Of a DNA stretch of 64,000 nucleotides, positions 52,830 to 64,000 are shown piece after piece. Source of the DNA: Cricetomys ansorgei (lineage: Eukaryota; Chordata; Mammalia; Rodentia; Nesomyidae). The translations under genes were made by a program, and so were the position numbers. The stretch lies in assembly GCA_026225945.1 (NCBI GenBank), contig JAMJFZ010000770.1, forward strand, positions 3,462,501-3,526,500, written 5' to 3'. Below the pieces are notes generated by a model. It made no database searches and was not told the origin of the DNA. It saw only the letters and a program-made list of their open reading frames with translations. Position 1 is the stretch's first letter. Each line of letters begins with the position of its first letter.

Positions 52830-53075
52830 CTGAGATTCCGGAGTCAGCTGGGAACCATTGTTTTGAGAATATGTTTATTATTATTGTCCTCATCCACATT
52901 ATTATCATTATTAATAATATGGTGTTTGGAGCATTTATGCACATTAATTTTAAACAAGCACACGCAGTGGCAAAATCTGATGCCGCTACCAATAAACAGT
53001 CATCATGTGGATCTTTAATTTACATAAAATCATTTATGTTAATTTAATTAGCCCTTTGTTTACAACGGAGGCTCA
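52830..53075. promoter_or_regulatory. candidate conserved enhancer-like element (SOX/FOX/homeodomain motifs)
   Basis: The most CNE-like stretch in the window. It is repeat-free and strongly AT-rich, with a SOX-type CATTGTT (52856-52862), a FOX-type TAAACA (52993-52998) and TGTTTAC (53057-53063), TAATTA (53045-53050) and CACATTAATTTTAAAC. Function and conservation are inferred from composition and motif density only. Confidence 0.38.
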
Positions 53076-53263
53076 CTCACCACTGGATTGTAAGATGTGC
53101 TTAGCTGTGGCACACCGTGGAGCTGGAAGCCGGCTACACTGTATAGACTGTAGAGACATGTTCCTGCTACCGACAGGGAAGAGTCTACCTTCTTCTGTGA
53201 CAGGACACATTCAACGCAAGAAGACTTTACTCATAACTTATTCCTTTCAGAAAAGAGAATTGC
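53076..53263. other. unassigned sequence
   Basis: Nothing recognised. Confidence 0.3.
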
Positions 53264-53612
53264 GCTGGGGCCTGGGGAGAAGGTGCAGTTAGTGAAGTAC
53301 TTGACATGAAACATGAGGAACTGAGTTAGCTCCCCAGCATCCACACAGGAAAACAAAAACAAAAACAAAAGAAACCTGACTGTGGCAGTGTAATTCTGTA
53401 ATCCTAGTGCCAGGGAGGTGGAGCTAGAAGGATCCTGGGACCTTGCTGGCAAGTCACTCTAGACAAATCAGCAAGCTTTCCATTCAGTGAGAAATGTTGT
53501 CTCAAAAAGTAAGGTAGACATTGATTGAATATCTGAAGAAGACCTCCATATTGACCACTGGCCTGCACACACACGGACACAGTTGCATATGCATCTATGC
53601 ACACAGGTACAC
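53264..53612 (+). mobile_element. B4/RSINE-type composite SINE
   Basis: A tRNA-like head (GGCCTGGGGAGAAGGTGCAG, GAGTTAGCTCCCCAGCATCC), an A-rich joint, then a B4 body (GTGCCAGGGAGGTGGAGCTA, TCAGTGAGAAATGTTGTCTC) and a CACACA-rich tail. Confidence 0.78.
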
Positions 53613-53929
53613 ACACCAAATTAACAAAGAAATTGTGCAAAGGGCTAACCTGTCATTGACAAAGGCTTAGCACCTGATCTGCTATCAGACAGCTATCAAA
53701 TAGTAAATTCCCTTAAAAAAGATCCTTACACAAGAAGAGTTAACATGTCTTGGCCCACGGGATGTGTCGTGTAACCAGAGATGAATGAATGAGTGCACTT
53801 TCAGTCACTTCTCTGGTGTGTAGCATCCCAGGAGATGGGGCTACTAAGCTCCAGTTTGCAGAAGAAGCCAAGTAGGTAGGAAATGAAACATCATTTCACC
53901 GGGCGCCCAGAGTTCGTCCTGTTGATTGT
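53613..53929. other. unassigned sequence
   Basis: Nothing recognised. Confidence 0.3.
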
Positions 53930-54115
53930 ATCACGGATTTACAGCCTGATCTCACCTTGACCTTTACCTCAGTCAACATGCTCCCCACCCCTAACTCCAG
54001 CTTTTCTATCCTCATCTGTGATGCTGAAAGAAGATTCCCCATCCTTCTAATCTGATGGGCAGAAATAAAAAAAATGAGGTTGTGAAGGGACTGTGTAGGG
54101 TGCCTGGGAATTACA
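53930..54115 (+). mobile_element. MIR-like fragment
   Basis: CTTTTCTATCCTCATCTGTG, then AAAATGAGGTTGTGAAGGGA and GTAGGGTGCCTGGGAATTAC fit the sense MIR core, TTGTGAGGATTAAAT zone and TGCCTGGCAC zone, with an inserted A-run. Confidence 0.45.
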
Positions 54116-55811
54116 AGGTGGTGTTTGTCAGCTTGCCTTGGGAAACCTTGAAAAATTGAATGGAAACCGTAGGCTCATTCGTCTCCGTTTAACAGCCCCA
54201 TGTCATCTGGCCCGGTCTTTTCCATTCCTGTTCTGTCCAATACTGACAACATAATTTAGTTCCAGGGAACTTGAATAGAATGTAGTCGACTGATATTTCC
54301 ACAGCTCAGCTCTTGATTAATATGGTCAGGGCAGTGGCCAGTGAGGATGAGGAGCCAGGCAGGTCTGTGCTCTGCTGTGCTCCCCTCCAGTGCTTGCCAG
54401 GGGCACTGCCTTCCCAGTTCCTGCAGGTTCTTCTCAACTTCCTTTTAGCTCTGGCCCAGTCTGCTCCGAATTCCTTACCCAGCACACCTTTTTTTTCTAC
54501 TGTCCAGCCATCCATTCTGCACACCTTTGACTGGGTGGAGTGGTAACAGGGCTGCAGTGGTACAAGCACCTCTCGCCCTGGAAGAAGCCAATCATGGGAA
54601 AATGGAATCTGACAGTCATGCAAACCACTGCCGAAAGGATGAGTAACCAGGTGGAGGTGGAGGTGGTCCAGGGGCGATGGAAGGGGACCGCCACGCTGCT
54701 TGAGGAGAATAAGAGGGTTGCATGAAAAGGCAATATCCAACAGACCATCAGAGGCTCACGAGCATTCCCCAGGGCAAGTGCATCAACAGGATGAGGACAG
54801 GACTCAGGTGCCGGGCAGTGGCCTCAGATGTGTGGGCCTGAGAGGCCCACAATTTGAGGGATAGCAGAGTCTGGTCTTAGGGACTCTGTGTGTTGAAACG
54901 CACAAGGCTTGGAGCAGAGCCTGGAAAGGTGGGTTAATGGAGCAGACCCGTTCGTGGTGCAGTTTTTGCGGCCTGCTCTGCCCCTCTCTAACTTGGCAGC
55001 GTGTCTCTCTTAGGAGATAAAAGGAACTGACAATGAGGGATGTGTGAGTAAGGGGTCAGAAGGCCTATCCCATCCACACTCCAGCCCAGGGGAAAGAAGC
55101 AAACCTTCAAATCATAGCAGGCTGAAGATCCGTCAAGGGAGGGGTACAGGGTACCCATTCCTTGTTGTTTGTGCAAATTTGGGCTGGAATGCTGTACTCT
55201 GCAAGTTCTTTGGGGACAGTTTTTCCTTTTCTTTTTTATAGACTTAAAAACAACGACACAACAAACAAACCATGTGCCCATCTAGAAACTCCTAGATACT
55301 GCTAGATATACTCAATGTCCTCTGCCCCTATTTCCAGGTTGCTGGTGGTGACAGCATCTCCAACCTCACCTAACAGCACCTGCATCAATGCCTCCTTTCC
55401 ACAAGTATCAAGATTTATTGTTCCTCAAAATCAAATATTGACCTTGGCTTTTTGTCCATCAATATGTGACCTTTCAAGCCGATGAAGCTGTATATGCTAG
55501 TCAATGCTTACTTATTATTTGCTCCACCCCGAATTAGACAGCTCAGATCCAGGTCATAGGCTGGACCACAGAGACAGCCTGTGCGTAACCTTGTCATTCG
55601 GCAGTTGTGGTTGGAATGTTCTGACAGACAGAATGGCTTTCAGGAACTGGCTTTCTTCTGTGGCTTCAGAAGCCATACAGGGAAGCTCTGCCCTCCAATG
55701 GCACCCATACTTTTTCTTTATGGAGAAACATTTCAGCCCGTGGATATCTAGTGCCAAAGGGCTGGAATAGCCCAGGACACTGAGAAGCATGGTGTCCTTC
55801 TCCTCATCTAC
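54116..55811. other. repeat-poor unassigned stretch
   Basis: About 1.7 kb. Frames of up to 144 aa (54306-54740, minus) without domains. 54235-54330 is AT-rich (CATAATTTAG, GATTAATATGGTC) and may be conserved. Confidence 0.3.
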
Positions 55812-55995
55812 CTCAGTGTATTATGTTCATATCGCTGTGACCCCAAACATCTGACAAAACAAGGCAAGAAAGGAAGGATAACCATGGGATGTCAGAGCAC
55901 CATAGTGGGGCAGGAGTAGCAGAACAGTTCCCATCAAGGCAACCATGAAGCAGAGTACTCACACCCTACCGATGACATATTTCTTTCAACTGAAC
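55812..55995 (-). mobile_element. MaLR-like LTR (antisense), left part
   Basis: GTGTATTATGTTCATATCGC, CAAACATCTGACAAAACAAG and GACATATTTCTTTCAACTGA follow an antisense MaLR-like LTR that continues at 56388. Confidence 0.6.
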
Positions 55996-56387
55996 ACTGT
56001 CGTGTTAGCTTCTGTTAACTTGACAGAAACGTGGAGCTACTTGAGAGGAGAGAACCTCAACTGAAGATGTGACCAGATCCGATTCTTCTGTGGCCGTGTC
56101 TGAGAAGGAATTTTCTTAGTTGTTAGTTGATGTAGGAGGGCCCAGCCCACCATGGGCAGTGCCGTCCTTAGGCAGGTGGGCCTAGGCTATGTAAGAAAAG
56201 TGGTTGAGAAAGCCAGAGCGAGAAAGCCAGAAAGCAGCATTCCTCTGTGGTTTCTACTTCAAGCTCTTACCTGCCTTGACTCCCCTTGAGGATAGTCTGC
56301 GACCTAACAAGTGAGACAAACCCTTTTCTCCCTAGGTGGCTTTCGGTCATGGTGTTTATCACAGCAACATAAACTAAACTACAACAC
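55996..56387 (+). mobile_element. MaLR-like solo LTR nested inside another LTR
   Basis: TTAGCTTCTGTTAACTTGAC, GTAGGAGGGCCCAGCCCACC, GGCTATGTAAGAAAAGTGG, CGGTCATGGTGTTTATCAC and AACATAAACTAAACTACA. Same group as 2143-2545. It splits an older antisense copy. AACAC/ACACC at the edges could be a 5-bp duplication. Confidence 0.78.
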
Positions 56388-56490
56388 CTTGTCTCCCACC
56401 TTTTCCCACTTCTCAGTAATGCCATAATAATACAAACCAAGGACGAACTCACTTGTGAGGTCAGAACACCTATGATACCATCATCTCGAG
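56388..56490 (-). mobile_element. MaLR-like LTR (antisense), right part
   Basis: CTCAGTAATGCCATAATAAT and CTCACTTGTGAGGTCAGAAC continue the antisense LTR broken at 55995. Confidence 0.5.
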
Positions 56491-56691
56491 AGATGCTACT
56501 CTAGTACCCCCCCAGGGGTAGACTTCACTGTCTCCATGCTTCTCAATCCATTGAAGCTGATGATCAATCAAGATTGTCATCTTGCCAGGGCCAGAGGATA
56601 ATGGGCTTGCACTGATGAAGACAGTCTATCACCCAAGGTCCTGTTGACCAGAAGGAGCTAGAGTGAGGCGCAAGAACCCAGCCTACTGTGA
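56491..56691. other. unassigned sequence
   Basis: Nothing recognised. Confidence 0.3.
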
Positions 56692-56845
56692 ATGGCTGAC
56701 TTCTAGAATTAGCTATACCACTTTGGGGAGGTCTTTCTCTATGCATTCCTTTGTGCCTCAGTTTCCTTATTTGTGTCGTAAGTTCTTCTAACAGTATTTA
56801 TAAAATAATCCACATAAGGTACATGATCAACACTGGGTCAGTGTT
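56692..56845 (+). mobile_element. MIR SINE
   Basis: AGCTATACCACTTTGGGGAG, TTTGTGCCTCAGTTTCCTTA and TTGTGTCGTAAGTTC form the sense MIR core. Its 3-prime part is diverged. Confidence 0.75.
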
Positions 56846-57399
56846 CCAGGGAGGCATTGTTTATGCTCAGCCATGCATGACTCTCTCCCTTGCAGCCATG
56901 TGGGACATGGAAGTGCCCACACCACCTCCTTCTGGAAGTTGTATGGACCAAGTGCCAGGTTCAGGCCAATGAAATGCAAGAGGAATGGTAAAGAGTAATA
57001 TCTATCAATCCGATGGGCCTAAGAGATTCCCAGTACCTAGTAAAATGTCACTCTGGTATCTGGAAGTTTCTGGAAGCAGTCCTCAGCTGAATCAGGAGAA
57101 CAAGCAAAGGAGCTCTCTTTCATCATTGGGGTTAAGTATCTGGGACTCAGCCTGGACACCAAGATGGAGGGAGAGCAGTACCACTCTCTTTTTGAGTTGG
57201 ACTGTCCATCCTCCCTTGGATATTGGGGAGTTCTTCTTCCCAGACATTCAGTCTTGAGTTGGTTTGCCTTCCACCTTTAGCTTCCATGTCCCTGCAGCTC
57301 CCTGACAATAGGTATTAGACAGCATATACTCCGTAACTGCAAAGTTGATTCCCACTGACAGCCTTGCTGCTGTGTGTCTGTGCTGGGGGCTGTTACTCT
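56846..57399. other. unassigned sequence, perhaps partly LTR
   Basis: GGTTCAGGCCAATGAAATGC near 56958 resembles a phrase of MLT1-type LTRs. The rest is unassigned. Confidence 0.3.
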
Positions 57400-57680
57400 G
57401 GAAAGCCTAGACTAGTAAAGATGGTGCAAAACCTTTGCACTGCCCTCCTGTCTCTTTGCTGTCTCAGCCACTAGGAAGGTGACGTGTGGCTAATGGTGTG
57501 GTCTGTATGGTGGTAGACTGGCTGGGTCACTGCACAGAGTATCCTCACCCTGGAGGGGGGCAGGAACTGCAATGGATACTGTGTGAGTAAGAAACAAACC
57601 TGTGTTCTGCTAAGCTACTGAGGTTTGCGAACTGTGATTACCCCAACCCAGCTCGGGCTCCCCTAACTAATGTGATGCTC
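57400..57680 (+). mobile_element. MLT1-like MaLR LTR, 3-prime portion
   Basis: GATACTGTGTGAGTAAGAAA, CAAACCTGTGTTCTGCTAAG and CTACTGAGGTTTGCG match the conserved AAGAAATAAA...AAGCCACTGAGATTT end of MLT1-type LTRs. Ancient mammalian insertion. Confidence 0.5.
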
Positions 57681-57887
57681 AGTAAACATTAGCCATGGAG
57701 ATTTGTCTTTGCTGCTGCAGACAAGCAGAAAGCCCTGGTGATCCTACTTTTTTGGAGAAGCTCCTTGGCTGTGGTCCTGGCCATCACAAATCAACTCCAG
57801 CCTAATTTCTAACTTGACTATGGATTCTATTCTGACTTTTTTCTTTGTCCCTGCAGCTTCCTGTGTCCTCTACCCTGGGGATTCCCT
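57681..57887. other. unassigned sequence
   Basis: Nothing recognised. Confidence 0.3.
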
Positions 57888-58095
57888 AGGGTGTGTGCGT
57901 GTGTGTGGTATTTATGTAGGAGGAACTATACATGTGTGTACATATCTGTGGAGTCCAACAAGTTTGTCACTCCTCACTGAATAGCTCACTGCTTTTTTTT
58001 TTTTTTTTTTTAGAGATAATCTCTCACTGGGAATCAAGTTGACTAGGCTGGCTGGCCAGTGAGCCACAGGGTCCACTTGCCACATTCAGCTTTTT
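57888..58095 (-). mobile_element. B4-family SINE (antisense)
   Basis: GTGTGTGCGTGTGTGTGG tail side, T-run 57994-58012, AGATAATCTCTCACTGGGAA and GGCTGGCTGGCCAGTGAGCC match the antisense B4. Confidence 0.75.
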
Positions 58096-58764
58096 AAAAA
58101 TCCCTTAACTCCATAAAACAATTGTTTTCTCGGTGTGAAAGTTAACCACCCGATGCAGGTAGGATGGGAAACGGCCCCGTGTGTCAAATGGTGCCTGTTG
58201 TTCAGCATCCTCATTTCTCCTCAGTGCGGAAAGCCTCAGTCATAGTCACTCTGAAGGGTAATTCTGGACACTTTCTTTCCTGGCCCGGAGCTTCTGTGTC
58301 ACAGCCCTGTAAGACCCTCCATGGCTGGTTCACAGTGTGGCCTGTGGCCCCTCAGTACTGACAGACTTGACAGTCAATGAGGCCGAAGAAAGCTGGCCAT
58401 GAAATATTCCTAACAAATGCCTGCTAAGGAAACCTGTGCTAGCCTGGGGGTGATTGCTGGGGGCAGTGGCCAGCATCCAACCCAGAGAAACTGAAGAAGC
58501 TAGGACGCTGGGGAGCGGGCACTGCAGGGTCACTGCCATGGCCCATGGTTCTGCTCAGGACACTGATAATCTGAAATCATCCTAGAGTTGCAAAGACAAC
58601 GTCACTGCCTTTTGCCTGCACTTGAGTCTGTGTGGCTGCCTATCATTCAATCAGCTTTCCTAGGTAATGTCTCAGAGTGTTTCTGTCCTCTCTATGTGGA
58701 GGTGACCTTGGTATAAGTTAGGGGGATGGTGACACAGGCAGAGGGTATGGTCCTCAACCTATGG
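58096..58764. other. unassigned sequence
   Basis: About 670 bp, nothing recognised. Confidence 0.3.
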
Positions 58765-58970
58765 CCACACCGCTGACGCAGTACCCAAACCTGAATCCCT
58801 GGTTTACCCTGTGGCTCTGCGGCCTTCATAGGTGCCAAGTTCCTTCATCTCTCTTAGCCTCAGTGCTCATCTGTGATAGGATGGAGAGTAAACTCCCCAT
58901 GGCCTCCTGGGGGGCCTGGTGTGATGACTCCAGAGGGTGCTCAGCGTTCTGTGACCCTCAGTCAGGCTCT
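58765..58970 (+). mobile_element. MIR SINE
   Basis: TGAATCCCTGGTTTACCCTG, AAGTTCCTTCATCTCTCTTA, GCCTCAGTGCTCATCTGTGA and GGATGGAGAGTAAACTCCCC cover the sense MIR head and core. Confidence 0.75.
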
Positions 58971-59334
58971 ATGATGCCACTGCCCACCTCTCCACCCTCT
59001 ACAAAGCTACAAGATCACATGTATGCTGTGTGAAGCAGCTGTCACATTGACCATCTTTATTGACTACAGGAAAGGACTGGTTCAGGGAGAGAAAGCATCC
59101 TTCAGAATAGAAGAAACAATCTTCTCCTTCTCTCTGTTTCACAAGTTCTCCTGGGTCTCCATGGCACAAGGAAATGGACACCCCCTCCTGGAATCCCACC
59201 CTGACTTCTTCTCAGGTGATACACAAGTATGTTCCCTGTTTTCCCAAACAGGACCAGCTATTGTTGCAAGGAAATAGATGGCTATGAGCCATCTTCTGTC
59301 TGTCTTTCCCCACAAGAGCAAAGAGCAGAACTGT
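58971..59334. other. unassigned sequence
   Basis: About 360 bp, nothing recognised. Confidence 0.3.
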
Positions 59335-59405
59335 TTTGTTGTCTCACTAGTGCTGAGCACAGTGCTGGGCACAGAGTCAAATCTCAGTAAACATCTGAAT
59401 GACTA
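59335..59405 (+). mobile_element. MIR 3-prime fragment
   Basis: GCTGAGCACAGTGCTGGGCA, AATCTCAGTAAACATCTGAA and TGACTAAA match the MIR end (GCACAGTGCCTGGCACATAG...TCAATAAATGTT). Confidence 0.75.
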
Positions 59406-61978
59406 AACAATGTCAGGTGTTGTTTCTTCTCTTGTTACACCAGCTGTGGTTCTGAGACGTCTTAGGCAGGGTCCTGGACTTAACCTGAGCAGAGCTCCCA
59501 GGTTTCTTGTTGCAGAAAGGAGATAGAATGTTCCAGAAGCATGAACATTCATGAATACAAAGTAAGGCCCAGCAAGGGTTAGCAATCTTTCATAGACACC
59601 CAGCAGCAAAATGCCTCAGCCTGGTTTTGATGACGTTAACTTGCCTCTGCAAACATTCTTCACTTCATTTCCAGTAGATTACAGATATTCTGGGTGTTAT
59701 CCTCATGGCTTTCTTCTTGGTGGGTCTTGGCAGGGCTGCTCTGGGCTGCATAGAACCTCAGGCCAGTACATTTTATTTATTTTATTTTTGCAGAGAGGAG
59801 ACTGTCTGTGTAAACCATTTGAAGCATTCAGAATCATGTGAGTACCATCTCGCTGGCTCAGTGCCTTGTGATCACGCTACAGGAACACATCCCCAGTTGG
59901 TGGGGGCACCAGGAACATTGCACACCCCAGGCTCCAGGTAATGCTAGATGGAAGAACAATTGGAGCTTACTATGGCACTGGTTCACTCCTGGAGGCAGCA
60001 GGGTAGAGCTAGGCTGGACAGTCTCTGAACAGGAGGAACAAACAAGAACAGAAGTTCACACAGAGAGGTTCCAGCACAGAATTAGATGTGGACCAAGTTG
60101 GCCAGTCTTGGCCAGAAGGAAATCCTCTCAGGAAACTGAGGCGTGTGTTCCATGACTGGATCTTGTCTAGATCTCCAGGTGGTCTCTTACAGAGTACTGA
60201 CAGCTTCCCTCTGCTCTGACACCTCAGGGGACACTGATGCAGGGCTTCCACTGGTCATATTTTGGGAAATGCTGCTCCTCTGGCCATTGTAGGTGGGAAG
60301 AGCTTTCTGAGATGGTGTTGGCACGGGACTGTCTAGTTCAGTGGCTTCATTGCCCTAGGTTTACAAATAGGAGGAGGATGGCAGGAGGAAATGACAGCAT
60401 GGCCTCCCATGAGCCTTTGATCTGACAGCTCCTGGAGCTCCCTCAGCAGCCTCTTGCTTACCATGCCAGTATCAGCTCTCTGATGTAGAAGGACCCTGGT
60501 AATGAGGTTCTATTAACAGAGTTGGATTCTGACTCTCCGGAACTCAATGTTCAGAATAAACAATGGGGCAGAATCCTATTAAAAAGGGCTTCCAACATGG
60601 ACAAATTAAGCCCCTGGGAATGCCATACAAAGAATACACTTTTTTTTTTTTTTAAAGTCGAATCAAGATCAATAGAGAAAAACAAATAATTTCAGGTGAG
60701 AGTTGTCATAATAACACTCAGGTTCAGGCAGTGGTTGTACACATTATTTTGGCCTGAGGACATCCCAGCTTATATAATGAGGGTCCAGGGGTGGGGCCGG
60801 TCCTGAGTGGCAGGGGTGTAGAGACTCCCAGGTGGTGCAGCCTGGCTAATGTGCAGTCTTGTTTGTCTCAGTTGGGGCTCCCTTCACTGTAGAGCCATTA
60901 GTCTTGTCGTGTGCTGCTGAACTTGCTGAGGTTGGGCCAGTTTTGGAGGAGCAGAGGAAGCCAGAGCTTTGTTCAGAGGGGAGAGATCAGATCTACACAC
61001 AGCTGGCAAGATGCTGTCTGTAGCTCAGCCCCAAGCAGGAAGGTCCGCAGCATCTGTTCCGATCCCCCATTCTCTCTGCTCTGCGCACTTGCCACTCACT
61101 TTGGGATTGTCATGCCTGCAGCACCCAGTGTGCTCTCTGGAGCCAATAAAATGCTTATCAATCTCTCCAGGCCGATCTGGTGAAAGGCTTTCTTCTAGAA
61201 ACCTCTGTTGATTGCTTTCCTGCTTTTCCTGATTCCTGATGACCTGAAAGATCACCCTTGTCTGTTCCCAGAGTGTAAGGTAGGGTTCTTAGCTAGCATG
61301 TACCCTCTCCTGCTCCACTGAGCAGATGTCCCAGTGAGTCTGGCTGTCCTGTGGAGTCACTGAATTAGGTTTCCCTCTCCTGCCAGGGACCCCTTGATTC
61401 ATTTAAGCTCCTACTATGGTATCTGAGCCATACTACACTGAATAAGTCATTTCTATCAGAGCTCTGGGAGACTGGGATTGACCAGTCTCAGGTATCAGAA
61501 GTCAGAGACTCTACATTTACCTAGGTGCTCTCCACCAGCAGATGAGAAGACAAGGGAGGGAGCTGATACTAGTATCCAGTGGCCATGGTCCCTAATTGGG
61601 ATCTCCTGTACTATTGTGCATAGATGATGTGTCTGAGGATTTTGTCCGTGCAGAGCTCATACTACACGCACTAGAGGTGTGTGAGTGCTTTTAGACTGAG
61701 CCACAGTTCCCGGTAGGTGCTGCATCTTTTCATACTGTCCATCCGAGAAGCATGTGACTAGGTGAGGGCAGGAGCATCAGGTGGACCTCTGACTTCTGCC
61801 TCCTGGGCAGGCCTCTGCTCTATTGGGGGTGAAGAGGTGTATGGTCATTCATGGCAAGACATGGACATGGGCTGGGTGTCTCATGGAGTGTCTGGGCCTG
61901 GCCACATGGGAAGTTGGAAGGAGGGAGGTCCCCAAGCTGCCTACAGCTTGCCATGGTTGGCCTGAGGTACACGCCACT
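59406..61978. other. repeat-poor unassigned stretch
   Basis: About 2.6 kb, the second-longest block without a recognised transposon. T-run at 60639-60652. Frames of up to 105 aa lack domains. Confidence 0.35.
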
Positions 61979-62300
61979 GGATAGTTTGAAATGATTTGCC
62001 TCTTCTAAAAACTCAGTGGAGTTTCATCCCCTCTGTGACATATTAAGAGGACGGAAGCGAGGTTGCTACAGTGGGTGGAGTGAAGAAGGGTGGAGGCCTG
62101 TGATTAGAACAGGAAGAGAGGCTAGAAAACACACTTTCTGTCTCTTTCTTTTTCTCTGTGTGTCTTACCATATGATATTCTACACTTCCTTGGGACCTTG
62201 CCAGAGAGAAGGCCAACATCAAACGTGAACAAGAACTGTACGTCCAAAGAAACTTCTCTTGTTTATAACTTACCTTATATCGCTGGTCTTGTGTCACCAT
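61979..62300 (+). mobile_element. MST/THE1-like MaLR LTR (ancient)
   Basis: GGATAGTTTGAAATGATTTG, GTTTCATCCCCTCTGTGAC, GTGATTAGAACAGGAAGAG, TTCTCTGTGTGTCTTACCA, TGCCAGAGAGAAGGCCAACA and TTGTTTATAACTTACC follow the MST-type LTR from start to the TATAAATTACC end. Confidence 0.6.
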
Positions 62301-62727
62301 CAATGGGAGTTGGTTAAGACAACCCACTGTCAGGTCTGGTGTTCTGGTAAGAACTGCTTCCCTGGGACTCCCCTGACCTCTCTGGAGATTTCTATCATGA
62401 GTTGGCTTGTTTAGAAAGGGTTCTGAGGAGTCCTGAAGCAACATTTACTTTTCCCAATATGCTAGGCATACTGGACAGAGGTATTCCCATCCCTAGAGCT
62501 TTAGAATAGGGTGAAACCTGGTGAGGAGGAATCTGGGATCTAAATCCCTGGCAGATACTCACACCCATGCTGGTTGCTGATAAGCATGCACATTAGCTTT
62601 TGTAGGGACCTGTCTCAGCTATTTAAGTGACATTCAACTTCATTTCTCTGTGTTCAGAAATATATATACAGATCAAGTAGAACTGGTCAAGCTTACTTAT
62701 TACAACCTCGTCAGTGAAACTCAGAAA
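62301..62727. other. unassigned sequence
   Basis: About 430 bp, nothing recognised. Confidence 0.3.
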
Positions 62728-62865
62728 AGGAAACAGAGCTAGCGGTGTAGCTCATTTGTTAGAGTGCTTGTCTAGTATACACAAGGCCCCAGCACCTTGC
62801 AAACTTGGCATGGAGTTGTACAAACCTGGCGTGGAGATGTATGCCTGTGCTGCTTAAATTCTCAG
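62728..62865 (+). mobile_element. ID/B4-type SINE
   Basis: GCTAGCGGTGTAGCTCATTT, GTTAGAGTGCTTGTCTAGTA and AAGGCCCCAGCACCTTGC are an ID-like head. TGGCGTGGAGATGTATGCCT begins a degraded B1-like half. Confidence 0.7.
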
Positions 62866-63104
62866 TCTCAAAATCAACCTACCAGCCAAGTAACCCAACA
62901 GAAATGGAAACAATTGTAATGACTATGAGAGGGACAGTGAAGACCCTGTGCTGCTTCTTGGCCTCCATAGCTGGAAAGGATGGGGAAGATGCTTGTGCGC
63001 TGATGTGGGGGAGGGGATCCCAAGCATGTGCTGGGCCAGCAAAGCAAGGCATGAAGCATGAGATATGGTGTATATACCACATGGTATACCACAGGCCTTT
63101 TAAA
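62866..63104. other. unassigned sequence
   Basis: Nothing recognised. Confidence 0.3.
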
Positions 63105-63243
63105 AATTGTTTTTGTTTTGAGACAGGGTCCTTCTGAGTAGTCCAGGTTGACCTTGAATTTCCTCTGTTTGCTCATGCAGTCCTTGAACTTGTGACACTC
63201 CTCTCTCAGCCTTTCTAGGGATTACAGACATGTACAACCAGGG
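63105..63243 (-). mobile_element. B1-like SINE (antisense)
   Basis: TTTGAGACAGGGTCCTTCTG, GTAGTCCAGGTTGACCTTGA and GGGATTACAGACATGTACAA follow the antisense 7SL monomer with an internal expansion. Confidence 0.75.
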
Positions 63244-63589
63244 TCAATATAACAGATAAATGAAGGGAGTGAAGCCTATTTGGGCATTTGTATTCACATA
63301 CAAATACGCACACACATGTACATGGTCAGAAATACATGAGATATCATGGAATTGACAAGAAGAGAACAAGCTGTAGGAACAGAATCTCTGAATTCCATGT
63401 CTTTCCCTGACTGATTTGTAACTCAGGGGAGATAATCTGACCCGTGTACTCTTCATTCTTTCAAGGAAATAAGGCAATTATATTTCAATCTCCAAAAATT
63501 ATAGTGGAAAGTCAACAACAAATTAAGTCACATGAGCAAGGCCTCTGAGAAGTTGACTGGCCTCTGTGGGGCAGAATAAGTGAGCTGTT
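63244..63589. other. unassigned sequence
   Basis: About 345 bp, nothing recognised. Confidence 0.3.
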
Positions 63590-63618
63590 ATTATTATTAT
63601 TGTTATTATTATTAATTA
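63590..63618 (+). repeat. (TTA)n short microsatellite
   Basis: About eight TTA units with one G interruption. Confidence 0.9.
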
Positions 63619-64000
63619 TTTTGTTTATTCTTTTACCATGGTGCCTCTCTTCTGGTCCACACATTCACATTCAAACCACAGTGATGAACGTGCGGCTTCT
63701 ATTCAGCGCTTTGTGTTGGGGGCGTGATGGCTCAATCAGAAATGCCCTGTCTGGTACCAAACATCCTAACGGCCTGGCTTGTGAGGGAAGGCCCTTAGGT
63801 ACAATCAACTGGATTGTTATCTATGGTGGTACTTATTGGGGCTCCCTTCTCTAGATGGAAGCCTGACAGGCAGTTATAGGATCCCCAAAGCCAGCTGGCC
63901 CTCTGATTTCCCCACAGGGATGATGCTGGGGAGGGATCAAGGGGCCTGCAGCTTTATCTGGAGGCCTGATGTTTTATAAGCAGCAGGTACTCATGTTTAC
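63619..64000. other. unassigned sequence to window end
   Basis: About 380 bp, no recognised repeat. The 84-aa frame (63600-63854) has no domain. Confidence 0.3.

Overview
This is mammalian nuclear DNA from a rodent, most likely a muroid (mouse/rat/vole/hamster group). It carries B1, B2/B3-type, B4 and ID-type SINEs together with Lx-like L1 pieces and rodent MaLR-type LTRs. Older pan-mammalian repeats (MIR, L2, L1M, MLT1/MST-like LTRs, a Tigger-like DNA transposon) lie underneath. I cannot name the species. I found no protein-coding gene, no rRNA or tRNA gene and no CpG island. The long open frames are by-products of repeats or base composition. The window reads as intergenic or deep intronic sequence. 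All family names come from remembered consensus sequences, not from a search.

Layout. Positions 1-7.7 kb are AT-rich and dense with nested transposons: an ancient L1M copy (minus strand, about 1.17-5.17 kb) was split by younger insertions (SINEs, a MaLR-like LTR, a rearranged Lx-type L1 carrying an ORF1 relic). Positions 7.7-17.2 kb are mostly unassigned sequence with scattered LTRs, a B4, an L1ME 3-prime end and a 15-bp minisatellite. Positions 17.2-20.3 kb hold the most striking object, a roughly 3.0-kb ORF-less composite retrotransposon flanked by a 13-bp target-site duplication. From 20.3 to 64 kb, repeat-poor blocks alternate with MIRs, MaLR-like LTRs, SINEs, one L1 with an apparent 5-prime inversion (37.97-38.8 kb), a strand-asymmetric purine minisatellite (44.7-45.1 kb) and several motif-rich, repeat-free stretches that could be conserved regulatory elements.

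Main find. The composite element (minus strand, 20256 to 17238) has, in its sense direction, a 5-prime end containing a YY1-like CAAGATGG motif, two diverged monomers of about 345 bp, a linker, about 65 copies of a 19-bp VNTR, a short 3-prime domain, a pyrimidine-rich microsatellite, an L1-like 3-prime end and an A tail. It has no ORF1 or ORF2. A second, 5-prime-truncated copy at 5490-6095 has the same order VNTR - 3-prime domain - microsatellite - tail, so the arrangement is a property of a family and not a one-off deletion. The plan resembles primate SVA: L1-mobilised, non-autonomous, with a VNTR core. I know of no described rodent family with this exact plan, but I could not search for one.
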